Of a stretch of 10,404 nucleotides of DNA, positions 1 through 7,039 are shown in pieces (positions within the stretch are counted from its first letter, which is position 1; each line of letters starts with the position of its first letter). The notes under the pieces are model-generated. The model ran no database searches. It was not told the DNA's origin and was given only the letters and a program-made list of their open reading frames with translations. This DNA is from CAZNQW01 sp964575225 (lineage in GTDB: Bacteria; Chloroflexota; Anaerolineae; JAAYZQ01): positions 1 to 10,404 of the forward strand of contig CAZNQW010000134.1 of the NCBI GenBank assembly GCA_964575225.1. Direction: 5' to 3'. The position numbers were made by a program, and so were the translations under genes.

Positions 1-1726
1 CAAAGCTGATCCTTGCCGGAAAGTTGGCTTTGATCAGCCCGGTAACCACATCGACGCTGGGGCGCTGGGTGGCAATGACCAGGTGGATGCCGGTGGCGCG
101 GGCCATCTGGGCAATGCGGCAGATGGCGCGCTCTACCTCGTCGGGCGCGACCATCATCAGATCGGCCAACTCGTCGATCACCACGACCACATAGGGCAAC
201 GCCTTTTCTCCCTTGGCCACCAGCATCTGGTTGTAGGCCTCGACATTGCGGGCGCGGGCCTGGTTAAAGGCTTTGTAGCGGGTGTCCATCTCGCGCGTGG
301 CCCAGTTCAATACCCCCACCACCCGCTCCAGCTCGATGACGACCGGGGCCCGCAGGTGAGGAATCCCGTTAAAGGTCGTCAGCTCTACCATTTTGGGGTC
401 GATCATGATGAACTGCACCTCGTCGGGCGTTTTGGAGCAGAGCAAAGAGGCGATGATCGAGTTGATGCACACGCTCTTGCCCGAGCCGGTGGCGCCGGCG
501 ATCAGCAGGTGGGGCATCGCCGTCAGGTCGGTAGCCAGGGGGTTTCCAGCCACGTCTTGGCCCAGGGCGATGGGCAACGGCCCTTTGATCGAGCGAAACG
601 ACTCGCTTTCCAGGACGGTCCGCAGGGCGACGACGGCAATTTCCGAATTGGGCACTTCGATGCCGACGATGGAGCGTCCCGGCACCGGCGCCTCAATGCG
701 GATGGGCGACGCAGCCAGGGCCAGGGCCAGGTCATTGGCCAAATTCGAGATCTTGCTGACCTTGATCTTGGCCCGCTTGGTGCGGCCGTTGGACTCGCGC
801 CGCTCGATATAGCCCGGCTCTACCCCAAATTGGGTGACGCTGGGCCCTTGATTGACCTCGATCACTTTGGCCGGAACGCCAAAGCTGGAAAGAGTGTCCT
901 CGATGATGCGGACCCGCTCGCGGATCTCGCTCTGGCTCAACTCCTGCTCTGAGGATACCGCCAAGATCTCGGCGATGGGTGGCAGGTGCCAGGTCTGCTC
1001 TCCGCCAATGATCCGGGGGAACACACTGCCCCGAGGGCGAGGGGCCGCGACTGCTTGTGGGTGGGCCGCCTGAGCCTGGGATTCCGGTGCAGCAGCGGTT
1101 TCCTGACCGGCAGAGGGCCGCAGGGGTGCAGGGGCCGCCGTGGGCATATGGACGTTGATCTTGGGCAGGCGATCGCGGCGAAAGAGGCGGCGGCCAAGAT
1201 CGGCCAGGGCCGAGGCCATCTCGCCCAGCGACATTCCCAGCACCATCATCAGGCTGATGATGGACAGCGCGACCAACACCAAAATCGTGGCGGGTGTTCC
1301 CAGCGCCGACACAAGTAGGTTGCTGATCGCATAGCCCAAATACCCGCCGCCGTCCCCTTCGATCGCCAGGGTGCGCAGGTCTTCGCCGGCGGCAATGAGG
1401 TGCAGCAGGGTCAACCCAAAGAGAAATAACAGCAGCGCGCCCCAGGGCTTTTCCGGCTCGATTTCCAGTTCGCGCCCCAGGCCGACAAAGATCAGCCACA
1501 GACCCACGGCGGCAAAGCCAATGGGCAGCAGCCAGACACCCCAACCCACGCTCAGCTCCAGCAGGCCAATCCAGCCTTCCATCAGCGCGCCCCGCTCGAC
1601 GGGCACCAGGCTGAGGATGGTCAATAAAGCGAGCAACAGAAGCAGAATGCCCAGGTACTCGGGACGAAGGGACTCGCCCAAGTCTTTGCGGCTGCTCTTT
1701 TTTCTGCTCGTTCTCTTTTTCGTCAT
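1..1726 (-). CDS. ftsK: FtsK/SpoIIIE-family DNA translocase, N-terminal 575 codons (cut by window edge)
   Basis: Membrane-anchored hexameric ATPase that pumps chromosomal DNA through the division septum. Reading leftward, the frame is open for 575 codons to the edge. Residues 1-20 are Lys/Arg-rich. Four hydrophobic segments follow at about 24-41, 60-83, 95-113 and 145-165, then a short Pro/Ala-rich linker (about 190-235), much shorter than in E. coli FtsK. The alpha/beta translocase domains start near 245. Walker A is GATGSGKS at 411-418 and Walker B is VVVIDELADL at 514-523; IATQRPSVDV (551-560) is a further family hallmark. The end of the motor and any gamma (KOPS-reading) domain lie outside the window. 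The ATG at 1726 is chosen because an in-frame TAG sits three codons upstream; a weak AGGA lies before it. A promoter lies at 1851-1879. The family call is firm; the partner proteins cannot be seen. Confidence 0.95.
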   Translation of the reverse strand, partial: MTKKRTSRKKSSRKDLGESLRPEYLGILLLLLALLTILSLVPVERGALMEGWIGLLELSVGWGVWLLPIGFAAVGLWLIFVGLGRELEIEPEKPWGALLLFLFGLTLLHLIAAGEDLRTLAIEGDGGGYLGYAISNLLVSALGTPATILVLVALSIISLMMVLGMSLGEMASALADLGRRLFRRDRLPKINVHMPTAAPAPLRPSAGQETAAAPESQAQAAHPQAVAAPRPRGSVFPRIIGGEQTWHLPPIAEILAVSSEQELSQSEIRERVRIIEDTLSSFGVPAKVIEVNQGPSVTQFGVEPGYIERRESNGRTKRAKIKVSKISNLANDLALALAASPIRIEAPVPGRSIVGIEVPNSEIAVVALRTVLESESFRSIKGPLPIALGQDVAGNPLATDLTAMPHLLIAGATGSGKSVCINSIIASLLCSKTPDEVQFIMIDPKMVELTTFNGIPHLRAPVVIELERVVGVLNWATREMDTRYKAFNQARARNVEAYNQMLVAKGEKALPYVVVVIDELADLMMVAPDEVERAICRIAQMARATGIHLVIATQRPSVDVVTGLIKANFPARISF

Positions 1727-1850
1727 CGGTTCCTACTGCTCAACTACCCCATCCGCAGAATCATGAGTGAATGTGCCATGAACGGTGGGGAGCCACCACG
1801 ATCCTGGCGAGTTCTGCGGAAAGCCCTCGCCCAACGGAACACCTGAATCA
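1727..1850 (-). other. Probable 5' leader of ftsK with a long-range inverted repeat
   Basis: If transcription starts just below the -10 box at 1851, the ftsK mRNA has a leader of roughly 115-120 bases. It contains a perfect 9-bp inverted repeat (1752-1760 with 1812-1820, core CCGCAGAA/TTCTGCGG) enclosing a small 5-bp hairpin (GGTGG 1784-1788 with CCACC 1793-1797). These could fold together as a closed leader structure. No known riboswitch or protein-binding site is recognised. A short ATG-started frame of 11 codons ends just before ftsK but has no ribosome binding site. Confidence 0.35.
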
Positions 1851-1879
1851 ATTATACCGCGATTGAGCCCCTAATGCAA
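1851..1879 (-). promoter_or_regulatory. Sigma70-type promoter for ftsK
   Basis: On the minus strand, TTGCAT (1874-1879) and a perfect TATAAT (1851-1856) are separated by exactly 17 bases. It lies in the gap between the AICAR formyltransferase gene and ftsK, points at ftsK, and stands out in an AT-richer stretch of an otherwise GC-rich region. The -35 matches TTGACA at four of six positions. Confidence 0.7.
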
Positions 1880-2023
1880 ATGTGTAAAACTTCCGATTTC
1901 TTTGCAAAAACGCCGATTCACTACTTGTGTTTGGGCCTCACAGCACAACCTGGTCGGCAATGGTAAATTCCTTCAGAATGCAACCCCGGACAGACATCCG
2001 TATTCTGTCTGAGGAACTTGGCT
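1880..2023. other. Gap downstream of the AICAR formyltransferase gene; no clear terminator
   Basis: This AT-richer stretch lies between the AICAR formyltransferase stop and the ftsK promoter. It holds a 6-bp inverted repeat (CAGACA 1991-1996, TGTCTG 2006-2011, 9-base loop), but on the minus strand no T-run follows it, so it is at best a weak terminator or a processing hairpin. Nothing else is recognised. The full gene-free gap, 1727-2023, is 297 bases. Confidence 0.4.
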
Positions 2024-3274
2024 TTAGTGTTTAAAGCTCCTTTGCCCGGTAAAGACCATCGTGGCCCCAAACTCGTTACACGCCTCGATGGCCTGGTAAT
2101 CGTTCAGCGAGCCCCCCGGCTGCACCACGGCGGTCACGCCTTCGCGCAGGCCCACATCGACCCCATCGCGGAAGGGGAAAAAGGCATCGGAAACCATCGC
2201 CGCACCGATCAATCCGCCTCGCCGCTCGGTCACCTCTGCGGCGATCTCTTGCCGCCGCTCCTCGTCGGTCAGATCGGCATAGTTGAGCCCATAACGCTCA
2301 AAGGCCAGGCGATCCGACAGCTTGCGATAGGCCTTGTCTCGGGCGATTTCGGCCACGCCGACCCGGTCCTGCTCGCCGGTGCCAATGCCCACCGTCACCA
2401 AGTCCTTGACATACAGGACCGAGTTGGAGGTAACGCCGGCCTCTACCAGCCAACCGAACAGCAGGTCTTCGGCTTCTTGGGGCGTTGGCTGCCGGTGGCA
2501 GCGATAGATCTGGCCCTGGTATTCGCACTCGGCCGGCTTCAGAGCGGCCACAGTCCGAACCTCGGGCACGAACGAGAGCTGGGCGATGATCGAGCCATCG
2601 ATCAGGCTCTTGAAATCGACAAACCGCTCGGCCGAATAGGTCGCCAGGCGGGCCATGTTGCCGATGCGCAAGATGCGCAGGTTCTTGCGCCGGGCCAGGA
2701 TGTCGACCGCGCCCTCTTCGTACTCGGGCGCCACGACGACCTCGGCATAGCGCTCGGAGATGGCCTCGGCTGTGGCGCGATCCACCGCCCGGTTGAGGGC
2801 GATGCAGCCGCCAAAAGCCGCCACGTGATCGGCCAGGTCGGCTTTGAGGTAGGCATCGAGCAGACTATCGGCCAGGGCCACCCCCGAGGGGTTGTTGTGT
2901 TTCATGATCGCCACCGCCGGCCAGTCGGTGAGATAGCGCAGGATGTTCAAGGCGTTGTCGGCGTCGGTCAGGTTGGTCTTGCCCGGGTGCTTGCCCGATT
3001 GCAGCAGTTCCATGTCGGCGACCAAGTAGCGCCCTGGCGCGATGGTCTCTACCTCGCCCAGGACGAGGTTGCCGTTCACAAGCTTGAACAACGCAGCTTC
3101 TTGACCGGGATTCTCGCCGTAGCGCAGCCCCTTGCGCACTCCTTCGATCACCCAGGAGACCTTTTCATAGACCAGAACGGTCCGCTCCCCTTCCGACACA
3201 AGGGCGATCTCCATGCGCTCCGGAAAATGGTCGTCCATCACCGTGTGATAGGCCTGCTTGAGATCTGTGGTCAT
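2024..3274 (-). CDS. purH: Free-standing AICAR formyltransferase (C-terminal half of PurH)
   Basis: Transfers a formyl group from 10-formyl-tetrahydrofolate to AICAR, giving FAICAR, the penultimate step of IMP synthesis. The 416-residue protein is the AICARFT half of the usually bifunctional PurH. Visible hallmarks are LRYGENPGQ (50-58), the catalytic Lys-His in MKHNNPSG (124-131, Lys125/His126), TVGIGTGEQDRV (294-305), SDAFFPFRDG (362-371) and VVQPGGS (383-389). The end of the protein, MVFTGQRSFKH, resembles the normal PurH C-terminus. The ATG at 3274 is preceded by AGGAGG (3280-3285) five bases away, which fixes the start. The frame stays open upstream to 3556, but there it runs over the cyclohydrolase gene and gives an arginine- and glycine-rich translation unlike any protein. 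It follows the cyclohydrolase gene by 41 bases, presumably in one mRNA. Family call very sure; free-standing state is seen directly. Confidence 0.93.
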   Translation of the reverse strand: MTTDLKQAYHTVMDDHFPERMEIALVSEGERTVLVYEKVSWVIEGVRKGLRYGENPGQEAALFKLVNGNLVLGEVETIAPGRYLVADMELLQSGKHPGKTNLTDADNALNILRYLTDWPAVAIMKHNNPSGVALADSLLDAYLKADLADHVAAFGGCIALNRAVDRATAEAISERYAEVVVAPEYEEGAVDILARRKNLRILRIGNMARLATYSAERFVDFKSLIDGSIIAQLSFVPEVRTVAALKPAECEYQGQIYRCHRQPTPQEAEDLLFGWLVEAGVTSNSVLYVKDLVTVGIGTGEQDRVGVAEIARDKAYRKLSDRLAFERYGLNYADLTDEERRQEIAAEVTERRGGLIGAAMVSDAFFPFRDGVDVGLREGVTAVVQPGGSLNDYQAIEACNEFGATMVFTGQRSFKH

Positions 3275-3279
3275 CCGCT

Positions 3280-3285
3280 CCTCCT
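3280..3285 (-). promoter_or_regulatory. Strong ribosome binding site of the AICAR formyltransferase gene
   Basis: AGGAGG on the minus strand, five bases before the ATG at 3274. It matters because it shows that the formyltransferase half of PurH is translated on its own rather than as the tail of a frameshifted fusion. Confidence 0.8.
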
Positions 3286-3315
3286 GTTGAGCAAGGTTAA
3301 TGGGTCGTCCCCAGG

Positions 3316-3999
3316 CTATCCGGCAAGGGTGTATGTCTCGGGGACTTGGGCCGGATCTTGGGCCGCCAGGTAGGCGGCGATGGCCGCGTCGTAGCGGGCG
3401 GTATGGGCAAAGGCCTTGCGCGCCAGCTCGAACCGCTGGGTCAGATTCAGCCGTCCGCCGTTTGCTTTGAGCGACTCGGCCAACTCCGTATAGTCCGCCG
3501 GATCGACCACCGAGGCCACCCGCAGGTAATTCTTGGCCGCGGCGCGGAGCATGCACGGCCCGCCGATGTCGATGTTGGCCCGGGCCTCTTCTGCGGTCAC
3601 GCCGGCGCGGGCCACCGTCGCCTCAAAGGGGTAGAGATTGACCACGACCATGTCCAGGGGCGCCGCGCCGGAGCGGGCCAAATCGGCCTGGTGGGCCTCG
3701 TTGTAAGTCTCGGTCAGCAGGCCAAGATAGATCTTGAAATCCAACGTCTTGACCAATCCGCCCTGGGTCTCGGGTTGGCCGGTATAGTCGGACACCTGGG
3801 TCAAATGGGAGGTCGCTTGCCCTCCCAGAATCTCGGCCAATGCCCGATAGGTCCCGCCCGTGGAGTAGAAATGCACCCCCGGATTGCTCTCCAACAGGGC
3901 CGGGATCAAGCGTTCCAGCCCCGACTTTTCCGAGACGCTGACCAGCACCCGATCGATGCGGACCCAATCGTCGATGGTTTCTACGATGTTACCTGCCAT
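3316..3999 (-). CDS. purH: Free-standing IMP cyclohydrolase (N-terminal half of PurH, MGS-like fold)
   Basis: Closes the ring of FAICAR to give IMP, the last step of purine synthesis. The 227 residues correspond to the N-terminal MGS-like domain of PurH: RVLVSVSEKSG (17-27), the phosphate-binding STGGT (46-50), QVSDYTGQPE (68-77), VVVNLYPFEATVA (118-130) and NIDIGGPCMLRAAAKN (142-157). Equivalents of the four residues described as catalytic in human ATIC are present: Lys84, Tyr123, Asp144 and Lys156. The usual KTLHPKVHGG reads KTLDFKIYLG here, which is odd. The chain ends after a short tail, where a bifunctional PurH would continue. The ATG at 3999 has AAGGAG (4009-4014) nine bases upstream; a GTG at 4035 would add 12 residues without a clear ribosome binding site. 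It lies 68 bases after the Rad50-like gene and 41 before the formyltransferase gene. Confidence 0.92.
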   Translation of the reverse strand: MAGNIVETIDDWVRIDRVLVSVSEKSGLERLIPALLESNPGVHFYSTGGTYRALAEILGGQATSHLTQVSDYTGQPETQGGLVKTLDFKIYLGLLTETYNEAHQADLARSGAAPLDMVVVNLYPFEATVARAGVTAEEARANIDIGGPCMLRAAAKNYLRVASVVDPADYTELAESLKANGGRLNLTQRFELARKAFAHTARYDAAIAAYLAAQDPAQVPETYTLAG

Positions 4000-4067
4000 G
4001 TGCTCTTTCTCCTTGCGTGTAGGATTCGTGCCCACCAGAGCCGGGGTAGTTGTCCCGGCCGATCCGG

Positions 4068-6623
4068 CTAGCTGATGCGAACCTGCGAGCCCTGGTCGGT
4101 CTTGGTCACCTCGATGCGAACGGGAAAAGCGTCCTTGAGTTCCTCGATGTGGGTGATGACCAAGATGCGCTCAAAATCGTCCTGGATGGAGTTGATGGCC
4201 TCCACCAGCCGGTCCCTGCCCTCGATATCCTGGGTGCCAAAGCCCTCGTCGATGACCAGCATCTGAAGCTGAGCGCCGGCGCGATGGGCCAGCAGCTTGC
4301 TGAGGGCAATGCGAATAGCGAAATTCACGCGAAACGCCTCGCCTCCCGAAAACAGCTCATAGGCCCGCGTGCCCAGTTCATCGGCGATGTTGATATCCAA
4401 CGTCTCGATCAAATCCCCTTTGAGCGTCTCTCGCTGGGTCTCAAAGCGGACGTTCATCCGGCCATCGGTCATCCGGGCCAGCAGCCGGTTGGCCTCGTAC
4501 TCGATCTCGGGGATCGCCGCCTCGATGATCATGGCTTGCAGCCCTTTTTTCCCAAAGGCCCGCTGCAATTCCTCAAAGATGGCCTTTTCTTCGCTGCGCT
4601 CCTGGCGGCTTTTTTCGCGGTGCACTCGTTCCTCGGCCAGACGGTGGCAGTGATCCAGCCGCTGCTGCGCCCCGCCCAGCACCTGCCGGGCTCGCGCCGA
4701 CTCGGACTGGAGGCGCTCCACCTCCCGCACCTGGGTGTGGACCTGAGCCTTGACCTCGTCGAGCCGTGCGACCTCGGCAGCCAGGGTTTGGCGCAGACTG
4801 CGGTCGTCGGCCAGGGTCTCCTGCCAGCGGATCTGGCGGGCCTGAAGTTCTTGCAGGGCGGCGCGCTCCTCGTCCGTCCGCTCCAGGGCCGTCTGCAACT
4901 GCCGATAGGCCTCGTCGAATTCGGCCAGGGAAAGAACGAGGTCCCGCGTTTGCTCGTGCTGTCCCGAATCGTAGCCCAGCGATTCCAATTCGGCCATCCT
5001 CTGCGCCAGGGCTGCTTGCTCGTCCGGCGCATAGTCATGGGCCGCAAGCCGTTCCTGCAACGCCGCCCATTCAGAGCGCACCGAGGCGAGTTCCTCGGCT
5101 GCCTTGTGCGCCTCTTCCAGGGCTTGCTCCAACTGGGCTTCGCGGCGCTGCTGGGCAGGCAGCGCCAGCAGCTCCCGATCCAGGGCCTGGATCGTCTGCT
5201 CCAGCCGCCCCCGCTCGTCGGCCAGCTCGCGCTGTCGGGCAGTGTTGGCCCGATGGGCATCGCCCAGCTCGCGGCCTTCCTCCTCGATCTCGGCGACCAG
5301 GCGCCTGCGGTGCTCGTCGGTCAGGGCCTGGCCACACACGGGGCACTCGGCTCCCGATTCCCGTTGGAGCAATTCGATCCGCTCCCGCATCGCCTTCATG
5401 TCGGCCAGCATCTGCTCGTTGCGCACCCGGAGGGCGGCCCCCTCCTCAGCCAGCCGCTGCACCTGGGCTTGGGCCGACTCGCGCTCCTGCCGGCGCGCGT
5501 CCAGTGCCTGGAGGGTGCTGCGCACCTGGCTCAATTGGCTTTCGTGCTGCGAAAGCTGGCTCGCCCGGCGTTCCAGGGCGCCGATCCGCTCTTCCAGGCG
5601 GCCCAGCGCCAGTTCAAGGTCGCGGCGCGCCGCCGTCACGGTTCGTTCCAGGTCACGCATCTGCTCCTGGATCTGCGCCGCCTGCGCCAGGCGCTGGTTC
5701 CACCCAGCCTCCTGCTCGCGGGCTTGAATCAGGGCGGCATAGCCCTCTTCCAACTCTTGCCGCCGGGCCAGGGTCGCCTCGTAGAGCGCCAGCCGCCGCT
5801 GCCGCTCGGCGCTCTGGGCCTCGAGTTCGGCCAGGTCCCGCTCCGACTGGGCCATACGGCGCTCCAGGTCGCGCAAGCGCGCCTGCTGATTTTCCAGGCC
5901 CTGCTGCTCCTGGCGCAGGGCCCGTAGAGAAGCATCGGCCTCTTTGAACGCATGGCTCAGTTCCGCCACCTGGACCTCGGCATCGGCCAGCTCGGTCTCA
6001 TATCGGGGCTGATTGGCCAATTCCCGGTCGATATCTCGCAGCAGGGCCTCAAGCTCGGCCACCTCGCGGTCCTTTTCCTTGGCCCTTTCCTTGGCCGTCT
6101 GCTCGTATTCATCCCACAGACTCAGCCCCAGGATGTCGCCCAACACCTGCTTGCGCTCGGCGGGCGTCCGCGTGGTAAAGGCATCGGCCTTGCCCTGCAC
6201 CAAAAAGGCCGAGTTGGTAAAGGTCTCATAGTCCATCCGCAGCAGCCGGATGATCGCCGCCTGGGTGGCGCGGATCGTCGGTTCGGCAATGCTGCGGAAA
6301 ACCCCCTCGTGCCCCACCTGCACGTCCAACAGGGTCTGGCCCCGCTTGCTGCTATCCCGCTTGCGCACCACGCGATAGACGGCGCCTCCCAGAGCAAAGG
6401 TAAACTCGACCTCCATCTCCGATTGCCCCAGGTGGATCAGTTCGTCGTCGCGCTTGGCGCGGGCCTTGCCCCACAGAACCCAGGTCATGGCGTCGAGCAA
6501 TGCCGATTTGCCGTGGCCATTGGCGCCGGTCAGGCAGGCCAGATGAATGCCCTCCAGGTTGAGGGGGGGGACATCCTCGCGATAGCACATGAAATTGCGA
6601 ACCTTAAGTTGGAGCGGGATCAC
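4068..6623 (-). CDS. sbcC: Rad50/SbcC-type zinc-hook ATPase
   Basis: SMC-like ATPase of the Mre11-Rad50 (SbcD-SbcC) nuclease complex, which opens and trims broken or hairpin DNA ends. The 851 residues show the full layout: Walker A GANGHGKS (33-40), Q-loop in FLVQGKADAF (140-149, Gln143), a long charged coiled coil (about 175-420), the CPVC zinc hook at 427-430 almost exactly mid-chain, the returning coiled coil (about 440-690), signature ELFSGGEAF (756-764), Walker B MLVIDEGFGTQD (788-799) and a His switch ITHIEELKD (823-831). The size is close to archaeal Rad50 (about 880) and below E. coli SbcC (1048). The GTG at 6623 is chosen because MIPLQLKVRNF aligns with family N-termini; AAAGGAG lies about ten bases upstream, and the next ATG is 11 codons in with no such site. 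The nuclease partner SbcD/Mre11 is not next to it. No clear promoter is visible upstream. Confidence 0.93.
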   Translation of the reverse strand: MIPLQLKVRNFMCYREDVPPLNLEGIHLACLTGANGHGKSALLDAMTWVLWGKARAKRDDELIHLGQSEMEVEFTFALGGAVYRVVRKRDSSKRGQTLLDVQVGHEGVFRSIAEPTIRATQAAIIRLLRMDYETFTNSAFLVQGKADAFTTRTPAERKQVLGDILGLSLWDEYEQTAKERAKEKDREVAELEALLRDIDRELANQPRYETELADAEVQVAELSHAFKEADASLRALRQEQQGLENQQARLRDLERRMAQSERDLAELEAQSAERQRRLALYEATLARRQELEEGYAALIQAREQEAGWNQRLAQAAQIQEQMRDLERTVTAARRDLELALGRLEERIGALERRASQLSQHESQLSQVRSTLQALDARRQERESAQAQVQRLAEEGAALRVRNEQMLADMKAMRERIELLQRESGAECPVCGQALTDEHRRRLVAEIEEEGRELGDAHRANTARQRELADERGRLEQTIQALDRELLALPAQQRREAQLEQALEEAHKAAEELASVRSEWAALQERLAAHDYAPDEQAALAQRMAELESLGYDSGQHEQTRDLVLSLAEFDEAYRQLQTALERTDEERAALQELQARQIRWQETLADDRSLRQTLAAEVARLDEVKAQVHTQVREVERLQSESARARQVLGGAQQRLDHCHRLAEERVHREKSRQERSEEKAIFEELQRAFGKKGLQAMIIEAAIPEIEYEANRLLARMTDGRMNVRFETQRETLKGDLIETLDINIADELGTRAYELFSGGEAFRVNFAIRIALSKLLAHRAGAQLQMLVIDEGFGTQDIEGRDRLVEAINSIQDDFERILVITHIEELKDAFPVRIEVTKTDQGSQVRIS

Positions 6624-6700
6624 GAGTTTGGCGCTCCTTTCCTCCTGCGCGGATCGCCCTCAGGCCAGGTCAGGGCAAAAGGCCGGTCCACCTGCCGGTC

Positions 6701-6743
6701 AAACACAAGGCGGCCCCAACCCACACCTGGGGCCAGGGCCGCC
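6701..6743 (-). terminator. Terminator-like hairpin after tRNA-Gly
   Basis: On the minus strand, ten bases after the tRNA-Gly 3' end, a perfect 8-bp GC stem (GGCGGCCC 6736-6743 paired with GGGCCGCC 6709-6716) is followed by the T-rich TTGTGTTT (6701-6708). An overlapping alternative stem (GGCCCCA with TGGGGCC, 8-base loop) is also possible. Position, strength and tail suit an intrinsic terminator, though the T-run is interrupted by G. Confidence 0.6.
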
Positions 6744-6752
6744 GTTCCGCAG

Positions 6753-6824
6753 AGCGGGAGACGGGATTCGAACCCGCGACAGTCTGCTTGGAAGGCAGAT
6801 GCGCTACCACTGCGCTACTCCCGC
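6753..6824 (-). tRNA. tRNA-Gly(TCC)
   Basis: A complete 72-base cloverleaf. The acceptor stem is GCGGGAG with CTCCCGC, followed by discriminator T. The D stem is GCGC/GCGC with loop AGTGGTA. The anticodon stem TCTGC/GCAGA holds the loop CTTCCAA, giving anticodon TCC. The T arm is GCGGG-TTCGAAT-CCCGT. CCA is not encoded. It reads GGA glycine codons and probably shared a transcript with the tRNA-Pro gene that lay four bases upstream before it was disrupted. Confidence 0.96.
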
Positions 6825-6828
6825 ACAG

Positions 6829-6870
6829 TCGGGGCGGTCGGACTTGAACCGACGGCCTCTTGGTCCCAAA
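6829..6870 (-). pseudogene. 3' half of tRNA-Pro(GGG): integration scar (att site)
   Basis: On the minus strand these 42 bases read as the 3' half of a bacterial tRNA-Pro: anticodon loop TTTGGGA (6864-6870, anticodon GGG), 3' anticodon-stem strand CCAAG, variable loop AGGCC, T arm GTCGG-TTCAAGT-CCGAC, acceptor CGCCCCG and discriminator A. A terminal G72, implying a C1-G72 pair, plus A73 is the known identity signature of bacterial tRNA-Pro. The base pairing needed on the 5' side breaks exactly before the anticodon loop: the next bases read CTTTC where CTTGG would be required, and no D arm or 5' acceptor strand follows in the next 300 bases. Phage-type genes begin on that side. The inference is a displaced tRNA 3' end left by site-specific integration, the element entering from the right. 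Confidence 0.8.
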
Positions 6871-6900
6871 GAAAGCCGTAGATTTCCCAACCGCCGATCG

Positions 6901-6953
6901 CATGGTAAGGCCGTTTTCCCGTACCAAGCACACTACGGGAAGAGCGTACCATG
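6901..6953. repeat. Nested inverted repeat inside the element junction
   Basis: The inner arms TTCCCGTA (6916-6923) and TACGGGAA (6934-6941) pair perfectly over 8 bp around a 10-base loop. The outer arms CATGGTA (6901-6907) and TACCATG (6947-6953) pair perfectly over 7 bp, leaving an internal loop of 8 and 5 bases. No T-run follows on either strand, so it is not a standard terminator. It begins 30 bases from the scar. Confidence 0.75.
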
Positions 6954-7010
6954 ACCGTTGCGCTTTACATCATTCACCCCTTAACGTACAAGACCGTCCG
7001 CCTTTGAATC

Positions 7011-7039
7011 TTGCGCGAACGGCCCGGCTGTGGTATGAT
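7011..7039 (+). promoter_or_regulatory. Possible rightward extended -10 promoter
   Basis: On the plus strand, TTGCGC (7011-7016) and TATGAT (7034-7039) are 17 bases apart, with TG one base before the -10 box (an extended -10). The -35 is poor. It would transcribe away from the scar and antisense to the element genes; no plus-strand gene follows, so if active it would make a noncoding or antisense RNA. Confidence 0.25.

Noticed and set aside
1741..1776. Leader peptide of 11 codons before ftsK
   Set aside because: It has an ATG and a stop but no ribosome binding site and no regulatory codon pattern.
1991..2011. Terminator of the purH pair
   Set aside because: A 6-bp stem with a 9-base loop and no T-run on the minus strand; too weak to call.
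2018..3373. Plus-strand open frame (451 codons) opposite the AICAR formyltransferase gene
   Set aside because: A His/Asp/Gly-rich shadow of a GC-rich gene with clear family motifs on the minus strand; no ribosome binding site and no recognisable protein.
3275..3556. N-terminal extension of the AICAR formyltransferase frame
   Set aside because: The extra 94 residues overlap the cyclohydrolase gene in another frame and have a shadow-like composition. The ATG at 3274 has a perfect AGGAGG.
4040..4059. Terminator between the Rad50-like gene and the cyclohydrolase gene
   Set aside because: A 6-bp GC stem with an 8-base loop but no T-run after it. The genes are close and co-directional, so read-through is likely.
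4050..5927. Long plus-strand open frame (625 codons) opposite the Rad50-like gene
   Set aside because: It mirrors the codon pattern of the coiled-coil region on the other strand, giving a Leu/Gln/Arg-rich translation with no motif. The minus-strand protein has every hallmark of its family.
6830..6900. Complete but odd tRNA using GGCGGT near 6890 as 5' acceptor strand
   Set aside because: It would need part of the T stem for the acceptor, has no D arm, and its anticodon loop would lack U33.
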